DNA of 64,000 nucleotides from G963665495 sp963677785 (lineage in GTDB: Bacteria > Desulfobacterota > Desulfovibrionia > Desulfovibrionales > Desulfovibrionaceae). Location of the stretch: positions 1,302,001 to 1,366,000 of the forward strand of contig CAXXDH010000003.1 of assembly GCA_963677785.2 (NCBI GenBank), in the 5' to 3' direction. Below, one piece after another: positions 46,974-56,659 of the stretch. Position numbers and translations under genes: made by a program. The notes under the pieces are model-generated. The model saw nothing but the letters and a program-made list of their open reading frames with translations, was not told the DNA's origin and searched no databases. Each line of letters begins with the position of its first letter. The first letter of the stretch is position 1.

Positions 46974-47316
46974 GGGGGGTGGTCACCAGAATGACGATGA
47001 GCAGTGTGCCCACCGGACCGGCGACGGAATTGGTGATGATGCCGTTATCCAGGCCCCAGCGGGTGACGAACGGGCCGATCAGATTATGAAACAGCAGCGG
47101 CAGCGAGCAGCCGACCATGCAGGCGATGATCGCGAGGGGCAGCGGAGTAGCCATGCCGGTCCAGGCGCCCAGGACCAGCATCCAGGTCGCCACACTGAAG
47201 GAAACCTGGATCATGATCATTTCGCCCATGCCCAGCACCCGTTCGTTGGGCAGAGTAGGCATCCGGGTCTTGACGACTTCTTCACGGACCATTTCTGCGG
47301 TTGTTTGCTTTGCCAT
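46974..47316 (-). pseudogene. permease N-terminal fragment
   Basis: ATG at 47316 follows GGAGG. It encodes MAKQTTAEMVREEVVKTRMP, then at least three hydrophobic segments, before the frame passes into the aminotransferase gene in the wrong phase. The motif around FVTRWGLDNGIITNSVAGPVG is reminiscent of NCS1-type nucleobase or amino-acid permeases, but the assignment is weak. Only about 112 residues of a protein that would normally exceed 400 remain. Confidence 0.55.
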
Positions 47317-47652
47317 GGTGTTATCCTCCAGTCGGAAAAAGGTTCTATTTGTCCATCCAGAGGCAGTAGCTCTGGTTGTTTTTGCATGCCGGACACGCGC
47401 GGCAACGGCGCATCCGGCATGAATTGGGAGAAGAAGCGTATCAACCGGGAAAATAGGAGGGAAAAGACCGACAGCTCCCCAAAGAAACAGCACGACCATT
47501 ATTGCAGCCAGAAAGATCGCGGGCCAGGCGTCTTTTGTCGTGAAAGGCCTGACCGCGCACTCCATGGTGCCGGGTTTGAAATCATAGTACTGGCTGATCC
47601 GTTTGTTGGTTTCCTCTTCGATCATCCTTGTGAGATCCACTTCTTTTGTCAT
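47317..47652 (-). CDS. small membrane protein upstream of the permease fragment
   Basis: From ATG at 47652 the frame reads MTKEVDLTRMIEEETNKRIS followed by one strong membrane segment (AIFLAAIMVVLFLWGAVGLF). It then continues without a stop, in frame, into the permease start at 47316. The last 45 or so residues look non-coding, so a stop codon may have been lost. No family recognised. Confidence 0.4.
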
Positions 47653-47759
47653 GACTTGCATCTCCTGTGCGTTTATCGGTCCATCGCATTCACGGTGCTC
47701 CTCAAAAGAGAAAAGGAGCCCGGCGTATGCGTCCTATTTTCATGGTGTCCGGCAACGGA

Positions 47760-48840
47760 TTACCAGCCGCCTTCGGCGCGGCGGTCGTATTGCACCTCTC
47801 CGTCCAGATCAAAGACCAGCAGTTTGCGTTCGGTAAAGGTTTCCAGGAACCACTGCGACAGTTCCCGTCCGACGCCGCTCAACCCCGCGCCGCCGAAAGG
47901 CGCGAGCTGATCCCAGTAGTTGGAGGTTTCGTTGATGTTCACCGAGCCATGGGGCAGGGCCTCGCCGACCTTCCAGGCGGTGGCGAGATCGCGGGGCCAG
48001 AGCGAGGCGATCAGGCCCAGCCCGGACTGGTGGGCGATTTCGATCGCCTCTTCAGCGGATTTAATTTTGATGAAAGGAGCTACCGGTCCAAAGGTCTCCT
48101 CCTGGGCGATAAGCATGTCGGTGGCGACGTCGGTGAGGATGGTGGCCGGATAGTACAGGTCCTTTTCCGGTCCGATCTGTTCGATTTTGGCGCCCTTGGC
48201 GCGCGCGTCTTCGACGTGGGCCATGACCCGGGCCAGGGTGGCTTCGTTGCAGAGCGGTCCCATTTGGGTGGCGGGGTCAAAGGGATCGCCGATCACCAGC
48301 TTATGGGCCTGGCCCCGGAATTTTTCCAGAAACGTATCGTAAACGGCTTCATGCACCAGCAGGCGTTCCGCGGACGTGCAAACCTGGCCGGAGTAGTAAA
48401 AGCAGCCGTTCATTGCCCCGGCAACGGCGCGGTCGATGTCGGCGTCGGGCAGAATGATGAACGGTCCGTCGCCCCCCCCAGTTCGAGCAGGTGCGGACGC
48501 AGCGCGCATTTTGCGGCAATCTGGCGGCCGGTGTTGGTGGAGCCCGTAAAGAATACGCCGTCCACGCCCTTGGCATCCACCAGGGCGGCCCCGACGTCGC
48601 CGTGGTCCTGAATCACGCTGGCGATGTCGTCGGGCAGCCCGGCTTCCTTGAAGATATCCGCCACCATGGCGCAGCAGACCGGCGAATAATCCGAGGGCTT
48701 CCAGATCACCGCGTTGCCCGCGGCGATGATGTGGGCCAGGGCGATGGAAGAAATATCCGTTGGGAAATTGTACGGGGTGATGGCGGCGACAACGCCCAGC
48801 GGCCGGTGGTTCATGACCAGCCGTTTGTTGGTGGTGTTCC
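47760..48840 (-). pseudogene. aldehyde dehydrogenase (succinate-semialdehyde type), truncated and frameshifted
   Basis: The sequence has ALDH motifs: PLGVVAAITPYNFP, FTGSTNTGR, LLELGG (catalytic Glu), SGQVCTSAERL (catalytic Cys) and EETFGPVAPF. The N-terminal 130 or so residues are missing because the gene is joined at about 48840 to a PAS-sensor fragment. Inside LELGG a run of eight G (minus strand; 48472-48479) shifts the frame; six or nine would restore it. Both defects make a functional product unlikely. Confidence 0.8.
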
Positions 48841-49711
48841 AGGAGATGGTTCTGGCTCTCCAGGAGGGACTCCTGGCTTTCCTTGAGTTTGCGCGTACGT
48901 TGTTCGATGCGTTTTTCCAGCTCCTGATTGAGTTGCGCCAGTTCCTCCTCGGCCTTTTTTCTCCGGGAGATATCGACTTTGGTTCCGGTCATACGCAGGG
49001 GCTTGTGATGCTTGTCCCATTCGACCACCTTGCCCGCGTCCAGCACCCAGACCCAGTGGCCGTTTTTGCCTCTCAGGCGGTGCTCGCATTCGTAGCGGGG
49101 CAGCTTTCCGGCCACAGGTATTGTTCCAGGATATACATGACCCTGGCGCTGTCTTCAGGATGGGTCAAGTCCTCCCAGGTGGAGATGTGGGGTTCGATCT
49201 CCTCCAGGGGGTAGCCGAGGATTGCGGCCCACTGCTGCCCGAAGATGACTTCGCCGGAAGGAATATGCCAGTCCCAGAGGCCCGAGTCGGTGGCGTAGAT
49301 CGCCAGCTCCAGCCGTTTCTTGCTCATTCGGGACTCTTCCTGCGCACGGCGCAGCTTATAAATATTTTCGATGTGGATCAGCCTCAGGTCCGCATCAAGC
49401 CAGGTGGCCGAGAATTTCAGGCCGGGGTGCGTCCTGTCCCTATCTTCCTGATAATGCATTGTTGTTGAGGAAAAACAGCCTGTAAGCCAGGCGCCCAGTT
49501 CCGGCGAATCAGCAAAAATGCCGTTGATGGGGTGGTTCAGTCGTTCCGGCGTGATATTGACCAGTGTTTCGGCGGCGGCCCGGTTGTAGTCGCTGAGGAG
49601 GACCTTTTGGCCAATGCGTTTGAGGACGAGCATGGGGATCGGCGATTTTTCAAAAAACGCCTTGTAATGCAATGGACCGAGTTTGTCTCCAGCTGGCTTA
49701 TATCCTATCAT
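48841..49711 (-). pseudogene. PAS-domain sensor protein fragment
   Basis: The N-terminal part reads as a degenerate PAS domain, then a canonical PAS/PAC pair (LELAIYATDSGLWDWHIPSG ... GHWVWVLDAGKVVEWD ... GTKVDISRRKKAEEELA) and a coiled coil. A two-base duplication (TG) near 49109 splits it into two frames. The output domain (kinase or GGDEF) is gone, replaced by the aldehyde dehydrogenase fragment after QESLLESQ. Confidence 0.75.
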
Positions 49712-49973
49712 CGCGGGTAAACTTTTGTAAGATGATACAATAAAACACGGCAGAGCAGGCGAATTGCCGTGTCGTGGACGGATGTTCGTTGCGGCAGGAG
49801 AGCTCTGTTTTCCACTTTTGCCTCTGCAAAAAGCGGATGTAAAAAATATAACAAAGCTCGGTTATGACATCAAGAACGGGCCGTTCGGTTTTCCGACGGC
49901 TTTTCCAGGGAATGTCCGGCAGGGGGCTTGCGTACGCGTTGTGTTTGCTCTGGCGTCCCGTCTCGCACGGAGG
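49712..49973. other. intergenic, no gene recognised
   Basis: It lies between the PAS fragment and the end of the DddY-like gene. Nothing beyond possible promoter elements for the PAS gene was seen. Confidence 0.4.
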
Positions 49974-51236
49974 TCAGTATTGCCATTTGCGGCATTTGCA
50001 GATTACCGCCGCGGCCGGGTCGTTGACGTCTTCGATGGGCAGCGCCTGGTCCTTGAGACGGCAGATGGACGTGACGCCCTTGAGGTAGTTGGCGTCTCGG
50101 GACGTGGGCCTGGCCCAGACCGTCACAAAACCCGAGTCCTCCAGACCGGCGTTGCAGCCGGCCTTGGTGTTGAAGGCGTGGATGGCGTTTCTCTCGAGGT
50201 ACAGCAGCCAGTCCTTGTCCGGATCGCTGTTCATGAACCACTTCTTCCAGCGGTCGTCTCTGGCTCCGTCCACCTCGACATAGTAGTGCGTATCGGTTTC
50301 CTTGACCAGCGTCAGTGCGGGATTGTCCCAGAACATCAGATAGCTCTGGTTCTGGTCCGCACATTGGGGCACGGTCAGTGTCTGGTAGATTTCCTGGGAG
50401 TCGTGGAAATGATACGGGTAGGTGGTGTCAAACACCTGGACCGTCATGCCGATTTCGGCGCCGACGCTTTCGCCGTTGATGCTTTTGATGCGCAGCAGCC
50501 CCCACGGACCCATGACTTCGCCATAGGCGTATCCGCTCCGGAATCTCGGGGTGCCGGCTGTCCACATCTCCTTGACGGAATACATGGGGACCCAGCCCAC
50601 GGAGGCCCACAGGTTGGGCAGGCCATTGATGGTGATATCGCGGTTGAAGTGGGTCTTGGAGTTGGTCTTGGCCGCGATCTTATGGAAGCTCTCGGCGAAT
50701 TCGATGCCTCGGCGCCCCATTTCGCCGCCGATTTTACGGTAATAGTCCGTCAAAAGCGGGCGCTGCATCCACTTGGCCACAGGGGAGAGCGAATAGAGCG
50801 CCTCACTCGGCGTAAACTGCCCTTCGGCCGTACGTTCCGGAGCAAAGCATTGCTTTGCTTTGTCCGGATTTTCCAGAATCGCCAGCACATGCTTTGCCAG
50901 AAGCTGCATCGTTCTGTATTTCATGATGCAACGACTTTCCTTTTTTCCTGTCTCGGGATTGTATGTCTGGATGATTGCTTCCGCAGAGTCTCTGCACTTT
51001 CCGGTAGCAGAAGTAATACTTTTTAGATAGGAATCCAGATACAGCAAGGTTTCTTCCCAAAGTGTGTCTATATAGTGCTGTTCTTCGGGCGTCCAATCGT
51101 TTGTTGCATCGGATTGGCATTGAATTTCAACGTTGTCGAAATAGTCGGAATCCCTCCAGGATGGATGATCCCCGGCGATGGCCAATGATGCATGCAATAT
51201 AAAGATACTGATGCCGATGATGAGCTTCAAGCGCAT
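49974..51236 (-). CDS. dddY: periplasmic DMSP lyase (DddY family)
   Basis: This 420-residue protein has a signal peptide (MRLKLIIGISIFILHASLAIA). A C-terminal cupin-like domain contains YHFHDSQEIYQ: counting from the start at 51236, H276, H278, E282 and Y284, then H353 in ERNAIHAF. The spacing H-x-H-x3-E-x-Y and the later histidine about 75 residues on match the zinc ligands and catalytic tyrosine described for DddY. DddY is a long periplasmic DMSP lyase that splits dimethylsulfoniopropionate into dimethyl sulfide and acrylate and is known from sulfate-reducing Desulfovibrio. ATG at 51236 has GGAGGA 5 bases upstream. An iron alcohol dehydrogenase lies upstream on the same strand, as dddB-type genes do in some ddd clusters. 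No BCCT transporter or acrylate genes are nearby. Confidence 0.78.
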   Translation of the reverse strand: MRLKLIIGISIFILHASLAIAGDHPSWRDSDYFDNVEIQCQSDATNDWTPEEQHYIDTLWEETLLYLDSYLKSITSATGKCRDSAEAIIQTYNPETGKKESRCIMKYRTMQLLAKHVLAILENPDKAKQCFAPERTAEGQFTPSEALYSLSPVAKWMQRPLLTDYYRKIGGEMGRRGIEFAESFHKIAAKTNSKTHFNRDITINGLPNLWASVGWVPMYSVKEMWTAGTPRFRSGYAYGEVMGPWGLLRIKSINGESVGAEIGMTVQVFDTTYPYHFHDSQEIYQTLTVPQCADQNQSYLMFWDNPALTLVKETDTHYYVEVDGARDDRWKKWFMNSDPDKDWLLYLERNAIHAFNTKAGCNAGLEDSGFVTVWARPTSRDANYLKGVTSICRLKDQALPIEDVNDPAAAVICKCRKWQY

Positions 51237-51605
51237 GGGATCCTCCTCATTGCGACTGTTCGTCATGTATCTGGAAATATGGCTTCTTTTGGGTGAGGAT
51301 GACGCCGGGTATTTCCAAACAGGTTTATACGTATTTTATCTGTAGCATCTTTTTGCTTGAGTTGGGAACCGTAAAAAAAGAGAAGCGGTCAAAAAGGAAG
51401 GGGATTATGGCATGTGGAAAGGCCGGATCCAATCCAAACTGTTTCAAGTCACAGAGTGAGATCCGGCTCTCGCGTACGTATGCTTTTCGCAGCCTTTTTA
51501 TGGGATTCGCCCGCAGGCTGCGTTTTGAAGAGCGCCAACAGATTGCTGGCATGTTCCACAGCAGCTCTGCAGCAGCTGCAAAACACCCCGCGAAAATGGT
51601 GCTGA
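51237..51605 (-). promoter_or_regulatory. upstream region of the DddY gene
   Basis: 369 bases without a credible gene, presumably holding the dddY promoter. No sigma-54 element or clear operator was found. A G+C-rich imperfect repeat lies near 51520-51580. Confidence 0.4.
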
Positions 51606-52742
51606 TCAGTGTTGTTTGTGCAGATTGAATGATGCCGTAAACATGGATAGCAAATCCTGTTCTGTGGGTTTGACTTTGCAAAGCGCGATGTTTTTGGCTT
51701 TGATTACGCGTGCGCTATATTTGACAAGTTCCTCTTCGGTCACGCCTTCTCTGTCGCTGAGTAAGGTGTTCATAAGTTCTTCAAATGCAGCAAGATCACT
51801 CATGTTCATCGCGTTCAGGATGTCTTGAATGACTTCCCGGTCTCCGGTGTTGACGAATTTCAAATATTCCGCGAGCAATATGCCGTTGGCGCGTCCGTGA
51901 TCAATATCCTTGAAGTAGGTCAATGGATAGCCCATTGCATGCACTGCCGTGGTTCCTGTCTGCGCGATAACCATACCGGCAAAAAGCGAACACTGGGCCA
52001 GGTTGTCTCTGACATCGTCCGACAGAGCCGCTACTGTATCCTGGGCAACCGCATCACGCAGGGCGGGGACGCATTGAGCGAACAAGCGGATGCTTTCCCG
52101 TGCCAGTGCGTCAGAAAGAACAGACGAACGGACGCTCAACATGCCTTCCACGGCATGCGACAAGGCGTCTATGGCAGTGTTGACAGTGATTGCCACGGGC
52201 AACGCATGCATATATCTGGAGTCGACATAGGCTATTTTGGGAAAAATATGTTCTGTTCCGATGCTTGTTTTTGATTCAACCGCATCATTGACCAGTACGG
52301 AATAGGGAGTGACTTCCGAGCCTGTGCCAGCCGTGGTGGGGATCGCAACAATGGGCAGGACATCCGGTCCGTAGTGTCCGCTGAACAAATTTTCTTTTTT
52401 GATATCCTGTCTGGCAAGCAGAGCCATGGCCTTGGCGGCATCCAGGGGCGATCCGCCGCCAATGGCGATAATGAAATCAGCGCCCTGTTCTCTGGCGACA
52501 GCGGCACCTTCATAGCAGCAGGTTAAGGTCGGATTGCTCATAACCTGGTCATAAACGACGTATTCGATATGCTCTTTCTCCAGGGCCGCAATCACGTCAT
52601 CCTGCGAGCCATTTTTTTTTGCGGAGTTGCGCCCCGTGACCAGCAGGGCCTTTTTCCCAAATTGATTGAGTGATTCGCTATTTTGGGCAATGCAATCTTT
52701 TCCGAAAAAAACCTTGGTCGGCATATGGTATTTGTAGTTCAT
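51606..52742 (-). CDS. iron-containing alcohol dehydrogenase
   Basis: This 378-residue Fe-ADH family protein has GGGSPLDAAKAMA, TTAGTGSEVTPYSV, a metal site in AIDALSHAVEGML, and AVHAMGYPLTYFKDIDHGRANG. It differs clearly from the Fe-ADH at 7180. It is transcribed toward dddY with a 369-base gap, so co-transcription is uncertain. A role in handling acrylate-derived 3-hydroxypropionate or propanal would fit the neighbour, but general alcohol metabolism is equally possible. Confidence 0.85.
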   Translation of the reverse strand: MNYKYHMPTKVFFGKDCIAQNSESLNQFGKKALLVTGRNSAKKNGSQDDVIAALEKEHIEYVVYDQVMSNPTLTCCYEGAAVAREQGADFIIAIGGGSPLDAAKAMALLARQDIKKENLFSGHYGPDVLPIVAIPTTAGTGSEVTPYSVLVNDAVESKTSIGTEHIFPKIAYVDSRYMHALPVAITVNTAIDALSHAVEGMLSVRSSVLSDALARESIRLFAQCVPALRDAVAQDTVAALSDDVRDNLAQCSLFAGMVIAQTGTTAVHAMGYPLTYFKDIDHGRANGILLAEYLKFVNTGDREVIQDILNAMNMSDLAAFEELMNTLLSDREGVTEEELVKYSARVIKAKNIALCKVKPTEQDLLSMFTASFNLHKQH

Positions 52743-53259
52743 CGCATCCTCTTTTTCTGATCACAACATCATGTATTGTTTGGTGGTGCAGCTGAAGCCT
52801 TGTTTCGCAGGAAGAACAAAGCAAACAGCTTATTAAGAAAAAACCATCTTACGCCGAATAAATCCACGTATCGGCGCATATCCAGGAGCCAGGGGAGGCG
52901 GGGGGGATCCGCTTTGCCCCGGCCATGCAAGCATCGCGTATTTCAATTTCCGGATTTATTGTAAAAAAGATTTGTTTGAGCATGACGGTGTCTTGGTTTG
53001 GTGACATTCGAAGTGTATACTGGGTCACTTTCTTTGACAACGGAAGGAATCCGAGCCAAACGTATGCGGAAAAGAATAACTATTCTGGAAAAGAAATATG
53101 CCGACCGAGATAATCAGGTGTTGCGCAGGTTCTTGCTTCCGTGTCCTTCACGTTTTCATGCCGTCAATCAGGCGCAAATCCGAATCTGCTCTCTACAGTG
53201 AAAAGTCCGGATAACGGCTGTATTTCATACCAAAACCATTAAGCGCGAGGTATTTCGTA
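52743..53259. other. divergent intergenic region, no gene recognised
   Basis: 517 bases between divergent genes, so promoters for both are expected here. No RNA gene, operator or repeat could be supported. Confidence 0.4.
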
Positions 53260-54081
53260 ATGACAAGATGCTTGTGGACAAAGACGAAATGGATCATTGC
53301 GGCGTACGTCGTCTTTTTGCTGCCGGTCTTCGTCGCCGGAGCCGCTCTGGCCGGGGAACCGCTCGAGGTGTTGCTCGTGTACGAGACCAAACCCAATCCG
53401 CCCCGGTATCTGGGCTCCGGCACGGCTATTGATTGGGAAAAACCCGGCCTGACGCTTGAAATGCTGCGTATGGTCGAACGCTACGTGCCCGTCAAATTTT
53501 CGTTCAAACGTGTTCCCTGGAACCGGGGGCTGTACTTGCTGGAGACAAACCAGGCAGACGGCATCTTTCACGCCAGTTTTAAAGAGGAACGGACCAAGCT
53601 GGGCGTGTATCCGATGAAAGAAGGCAAGCCCGACACCTCCAGGGCGGTGCTGGTGCAAAATTACGTATTTTACAAAAAGAAAGGATCGCCTTTTACCTGG
53701 GATGGAAAGGCGGCGGCAAACCAGAAAAAAGCGGTGGGAGCATCTGCGGGTTACTCGATTATCGACGATTTGAAAAAAATGGGGATCCCCGTGGAGAAAG
53801 CAAAAACGCATGAGATCAACTTCACCAAGCTCATGGGCGACCGCATAGACGCGGTCGCCGACCTTGAAAACATGGCGGATATTTACCTGGAGCGCGACCG
53901 GACCTGGGGGGACAATATCGTGAAGCTTGCGCCTCCCATCAAATCCAAAGCATACTATCTCTTGTTGTCTCAAGGATTTTATCAAAAGCATAAGGATATT
54001 GCAGAGCGTATTTGGAACGCTCTGGCTACGATCAATGGTTCAGAGGAATTCAAGGCGTTGCTTCAAAAGTATTCTGATTAG
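53260..54081 (+). CDS. periplasmic solute-binding protein (SBP family 3)
   Basis: This 273-residue protein has a signal peptide ending near AGAALAGE. It has a family 3 binding-protein layout: LTLEMLRMVERYVPVKFSFKR, ADGIFHASFKEERT, a hinge near VGASAGYSIIDDL and a C-terminal RIWNALATINGSEEF. It ends nine bases before a membrane diguanylate cyclase and probably senses an amino acid or similar ligand for it. No transport genes are nearby. The pair repeats the arrangement at 297-3619. Confidence 0.82.
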   Translation: MTRCLWTKTKWIIAAYVVFLLPVFVAGAALAGEPLEVLLVYETKPNPPRYLGSGTAIDWEKPGLTLEMLRMVERYVPVKFSFKRVPWNRGLYLLETNQADGIFHASFKEERTKLGVYPMKEGKPDTSRAVLVQNYVFYKKKGSPFTWDGKAAANQKKAVGASAGYSIIDDLKKMGIPVEKAKTHEINFTKLMGDRIDAVADLENMADIYLERDRTWGDNIVKLAPPIKSKAYYLLLSQGFYQKHKDIAERIWNALATINGSEEFKALLQKYSD

Positions 54082-54090
54082 TTCAGCGGC

Positions 54091-55440
54091 ATGCGTAAAA
54101 GAATCAGGCACTTCTTTTTTCCTTCCACCATCGGCGCCAGGCTGTTTCGTATTGTGCTCAGCGTCTATCTGGTCATTGCTTTCGCCGTGACCATGGTTCT
54201 GGTCGTGGAGGAGGTGCTCAGCGCCAAAGACGCCGTGGTGCACACGATTAGCATCTATGAGAAGTCCGTGGCCAACACCCTGGGCGGTGCGCTCTGGAAC
54301 ATGGATGACGAGGATTTGGGTTTTTTGGCCCAAGGAATGCTTGAGCTGCCGGAAGTATACGGAGTCGTCATCAGGGATGGCCAGACAAAAGCAACCATCA
54401 TCAAAGTCGGCTGGATACAGGGGGCCGGAGGAAAAACGGAATTTGTCTCGCCGTCCCGTAAGCAGGCCAACGGGTCTTCATTGTACTGGTACTCCAAATT
54501 GTTTCATCTGGAGTTTCCCGTACGATACGCGCATGAGCTGGGCACCGAAGAGCTCGGGACGGTCACTATTTACAGCAGTTCGCAGGTTGTCCTGGAGCGT
54601 GTTTGGGGGCGTATCGCCCTGATCATGGCCGGCGCCTTTATCAAGACGCTCGCTACGTGGTTTGTGTTTCTTTATTTCAACAGGCGCATTCTTTCCGAAC
54701 CGCTTTCCGCCTTTGTCAGGGCTGTAGAAGGGGTGGATCTGGAGCATGCGAAGGACTCGAGCATCCGGCTGGAAATGCCGGGGGACAATGAGCTGACCGA
54801 TCTGCGAGACTCCTTCAATAGCATGCTGGCCCGATTACAGGAGGAAACCGAGGCAAAGGACCAGTACGCGCAAAATCTGGAGGAGTTGAAAGAAGAACTT
54901 GAAAAACGCGTACAGGAACGCACTCGCCAGCTTGAAGAGAAGAACCTGAAGTTGGAACTCCTTTCAAAGACGGATCAATTGACGGGATTGTACAACAGAC
55001 GCCATCTGGAGGAGGTCCTGCGCTACGAGATCAAGCGCTGCGAGCGATACAACCACGCGCTATCTCTTATTCTTCTGGATCTGGATTATTTTAAACGCGT
55101 CAATGATACGTACGGGCACGACGTGGGCGACAGGGTGCTGTCCGATGTTGCCGCCACATTGAGACGCCACACCCGGCAGTCCGACGTGATCGGGCGCTGG
55201 GGAGGGGAAGAGTTTCTCATTCTCGCCATTGAAACAAGTAAAGAGTTTGCCAACAGTCTGGCGGAAAACCTCCGCAACGAACTGCAAAAAAACAAGCACA
55301 ACCAGGCGGGTTGCGTGGCGGGCAGCTTCGGCGTGGCCGAATACCAGCCCGGAGACGATGTGATCGCGCTCATCAAACGCGCGGATATGGCCCTCTACGC
55401 CGCCAAGGCAAAAGGCCGAAACAGGGTTGAAATCTGTTGA
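54091..55440 (+). CDS. membrane diguanylate cyclase (GGDEF)
   Basis: This 449-residue protein has a membrane segment near 13-35, a periplasmic sensor region, and a second segment near 170-192. A HAMP domain (about 195-245) and a coiled coil follow. The GGDEF domain has GGEEF near 369 and an upstream RQSD (RxxD) inhibitory site. DQLTGLYNRRHLEEV opens the catalytic domain. It should make c-di-GMP, with product inhibition, in response to the adjacent binding protein. Confidence 0.9.
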   Translation: MRKRIRHFFFPSTIGARLFRIVLSVYLVIAFAVTMVLVVEEVLSAKDAVVHTISIYEKSVANTLGGALWNMDDEDLGFLAQGMLELPEVYGVVIRDGQTKATIIKVGWIQGAGGKTEFVSPSRKQANGSSLYWYSKLFHLEFPVRYAHELGTEELGTVTIYSSSQVVLERVWGRIALIMAGAFIKTLATWFVFLYFNRRILSEPLSAFVRAVEGVDLEHAKDSSIRLEMPGDNELTDLRDSFNSMLARLQEETEAKDQYAQNLEELKEELEKRVQERTRQLEEKNLKLELLSKTDQLTGLYNRRHLEEVLRYEIKRCERYNHALSLILLDLDYFKRVNDTYGHDVGDRVLSDVAATLRRHTRQSDVIGRWGGEEFLILAIETSKEFANSLAENLRNELQKNKHNQAGCVAGSFGVAEYQPGDDVIALIKRADMALYAAKAKGRNRVEIC

Positions 55441-55452
55441 ATGATTTAATTA

Positions 55453-56307
55453 GGTGGTGTAGTCACGAGATTGTCTAGAGTTTGATTTTCTGGCATACTT
55501 CGCTTGGCAAACAAAACAAGCGAGGTCGCCATGTCAAACCCGGTCCACAGACGACACGACATTTCTGATGAAGTTTGGGAGAAATTGGAGCCCCATCTAC
55601 CTGGAAGAAAAGGAACTTGGGGCGGTATAGCGGAAGACAATCGGCAATTTATCAATGCAGTGTTTTGGATCATGCGCACAGGAGCACCTTGGCGAGATCT
55701 CCCCCCGGACTATGGAGGTTGGAGCAACACTCATCGACGGTTTAGTCGCTGGCGAGATAAAGGTGTCTGGGAAAAGTTGCTGGAAATATTGATAGACGAG
55801 CCAGATTATGAGTGGCTTATGATTGATGCAAGCCACTGCAAGGTTCATCCACATGCAGCAGGGGCCAAAGGTGGTAACCAAGACATGAGCCGCACAAAAG
55901 GGGGCTCAACACAAAATTGCATTTGGCCGTGGACGCGCATGGTATGCCGGTCCGGGCTATTATTACACAAGGTACAACAGCAGATTGTAAAAAAGCGATT
56001 GAGCTGATTGAAGACTTTGACGCACAATATCTTCTGGCTGACCGAGCATATGATACGGACGCCATTATTGCACAGTCCCGAAAGCAGGGAATGGAACCAG
56101 TCATTCCCTCGAAGAAAAACAGAAAAGAACCACGAGAATATGACAAATATTTATATAAACTCAGACACTTGGTGGAAAATGCGTTTCTCCACCTCAAACG
56201 TTGGCGGGGTATAGCAACACGATATGCCAAGAATACTGCTTCATTTCTTGCTGCAGTCCACATTCGGTGTATCGCGTTATGGGCTAAAATCTCGTGACTA
56301 CACTATC
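55453..56307 (+). mobile_element. IS5-family (IS427-like) insertion sequence
   Basis: Imperfect terminal inverted repeats (GGTGGTGTAGTCACGAGATT on the left; GATAGTGTAGTCACGAGATT inward from the right) bound about 855 bp. TA lies on both sides (55451-55452 and 56308-56309), as expected for the IS427 group. It contains one transposase encoded in two overlapping frames and looks intact. Confidence 0.8.
55531..56297 (+). CDS. IS427-like transposase (two frames, -1 frameshift)
   Basis: The first frame (55531-56007) gives the DDE N-terminal part (ISDEVWEKLEPHLPG, MRTGAPWRDLP, MIDASHCKVHPHAAG). The second (55917-56297) gives the C-terminal part (HLAVDAHGMPVRAI, LLADRAYDTDAI, LVENAFLHLKRWRG). They join by a -1 shift at the slippery stretch AAAAGGGGGC near 55893-55902. 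MSNPVHRR is preferred as the start because GAGG precedes it. Confidence 0.85.
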
Positions 56308-56446
56308 TAGAGCATTTCAACTTTTAAATTGTGTAGCCTTCGGCGGCTTAAGAGCCCTGTAAAATTTTTTTTGAGACTCTCTAAAATTTTTCAACAAACA
56401 AGAATGCCTTCTATTGCAGATAGTTATAATTCTAGCCATTCGCGGG

Positions 56447-56485
56447 TCCAGGGGGGCGTCCCCCCTGGCGGGGTTTGGGGCAGAG
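56447..56485. repeat. G+C-rich palindromic element
   Basis: CCAGGGGGGCGTCCCCCCTGG forms a near-perfect hairpin and is followed by GGGGTTTGGGGCAGAGCCCC. From memory, blocks of this type recur between genes in Desulfovibrio genomes; only one copy is in this window. Confidence 0.45.
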
Positions 56486-56542
56486 CCCCAAGTAATTCAT
56501 TTAAAAAATTAAATGCTCTAAGGTCTGCACCACGGGGGCATA

Positions 56543-56578
56543 ACAGCCCGTAAGCTCGCGAACTCGCTGACGGGCTGT
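56543..56578. terminator. stem-loop downstream of the molybdo-enzyme genes
   Basis: ACAGCCCGT (56543-56551) pairs with ACGGGCTGT (56570-56578). No T-run on either side. It lies about 80 bases past the stop of the minus-strand gene at 56660. Confidence 0.5.
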
Positions 56579-56659
56579 AAGCCTGGACCCGCGTAACGTT
56601 TACAGAAGTTCCTTAACCCGCCGGAGGCTTGACTTTTTCAAAGCAAAAACGCTCAGGCG

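Larger units (their letters stand above)
38556..47145. repeat. tandem duplication unit B (8.6 kb)
   Basis: The second copy of the unit at 31705-38559. It is longer because giant gene 2 carries a larger N-terminal module. Its right end runs on into the original permease sequence, so this edge is the undisturbed one. Confidence 0.85.
56310..56659. other. intergenic with dispersed G+C-rich repeat
   Basis: No gene seen. It contains the G+C-rich element near 56447-56485 and the stem-loop at 56543-56578 listed separately. Confidence 0.45.
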
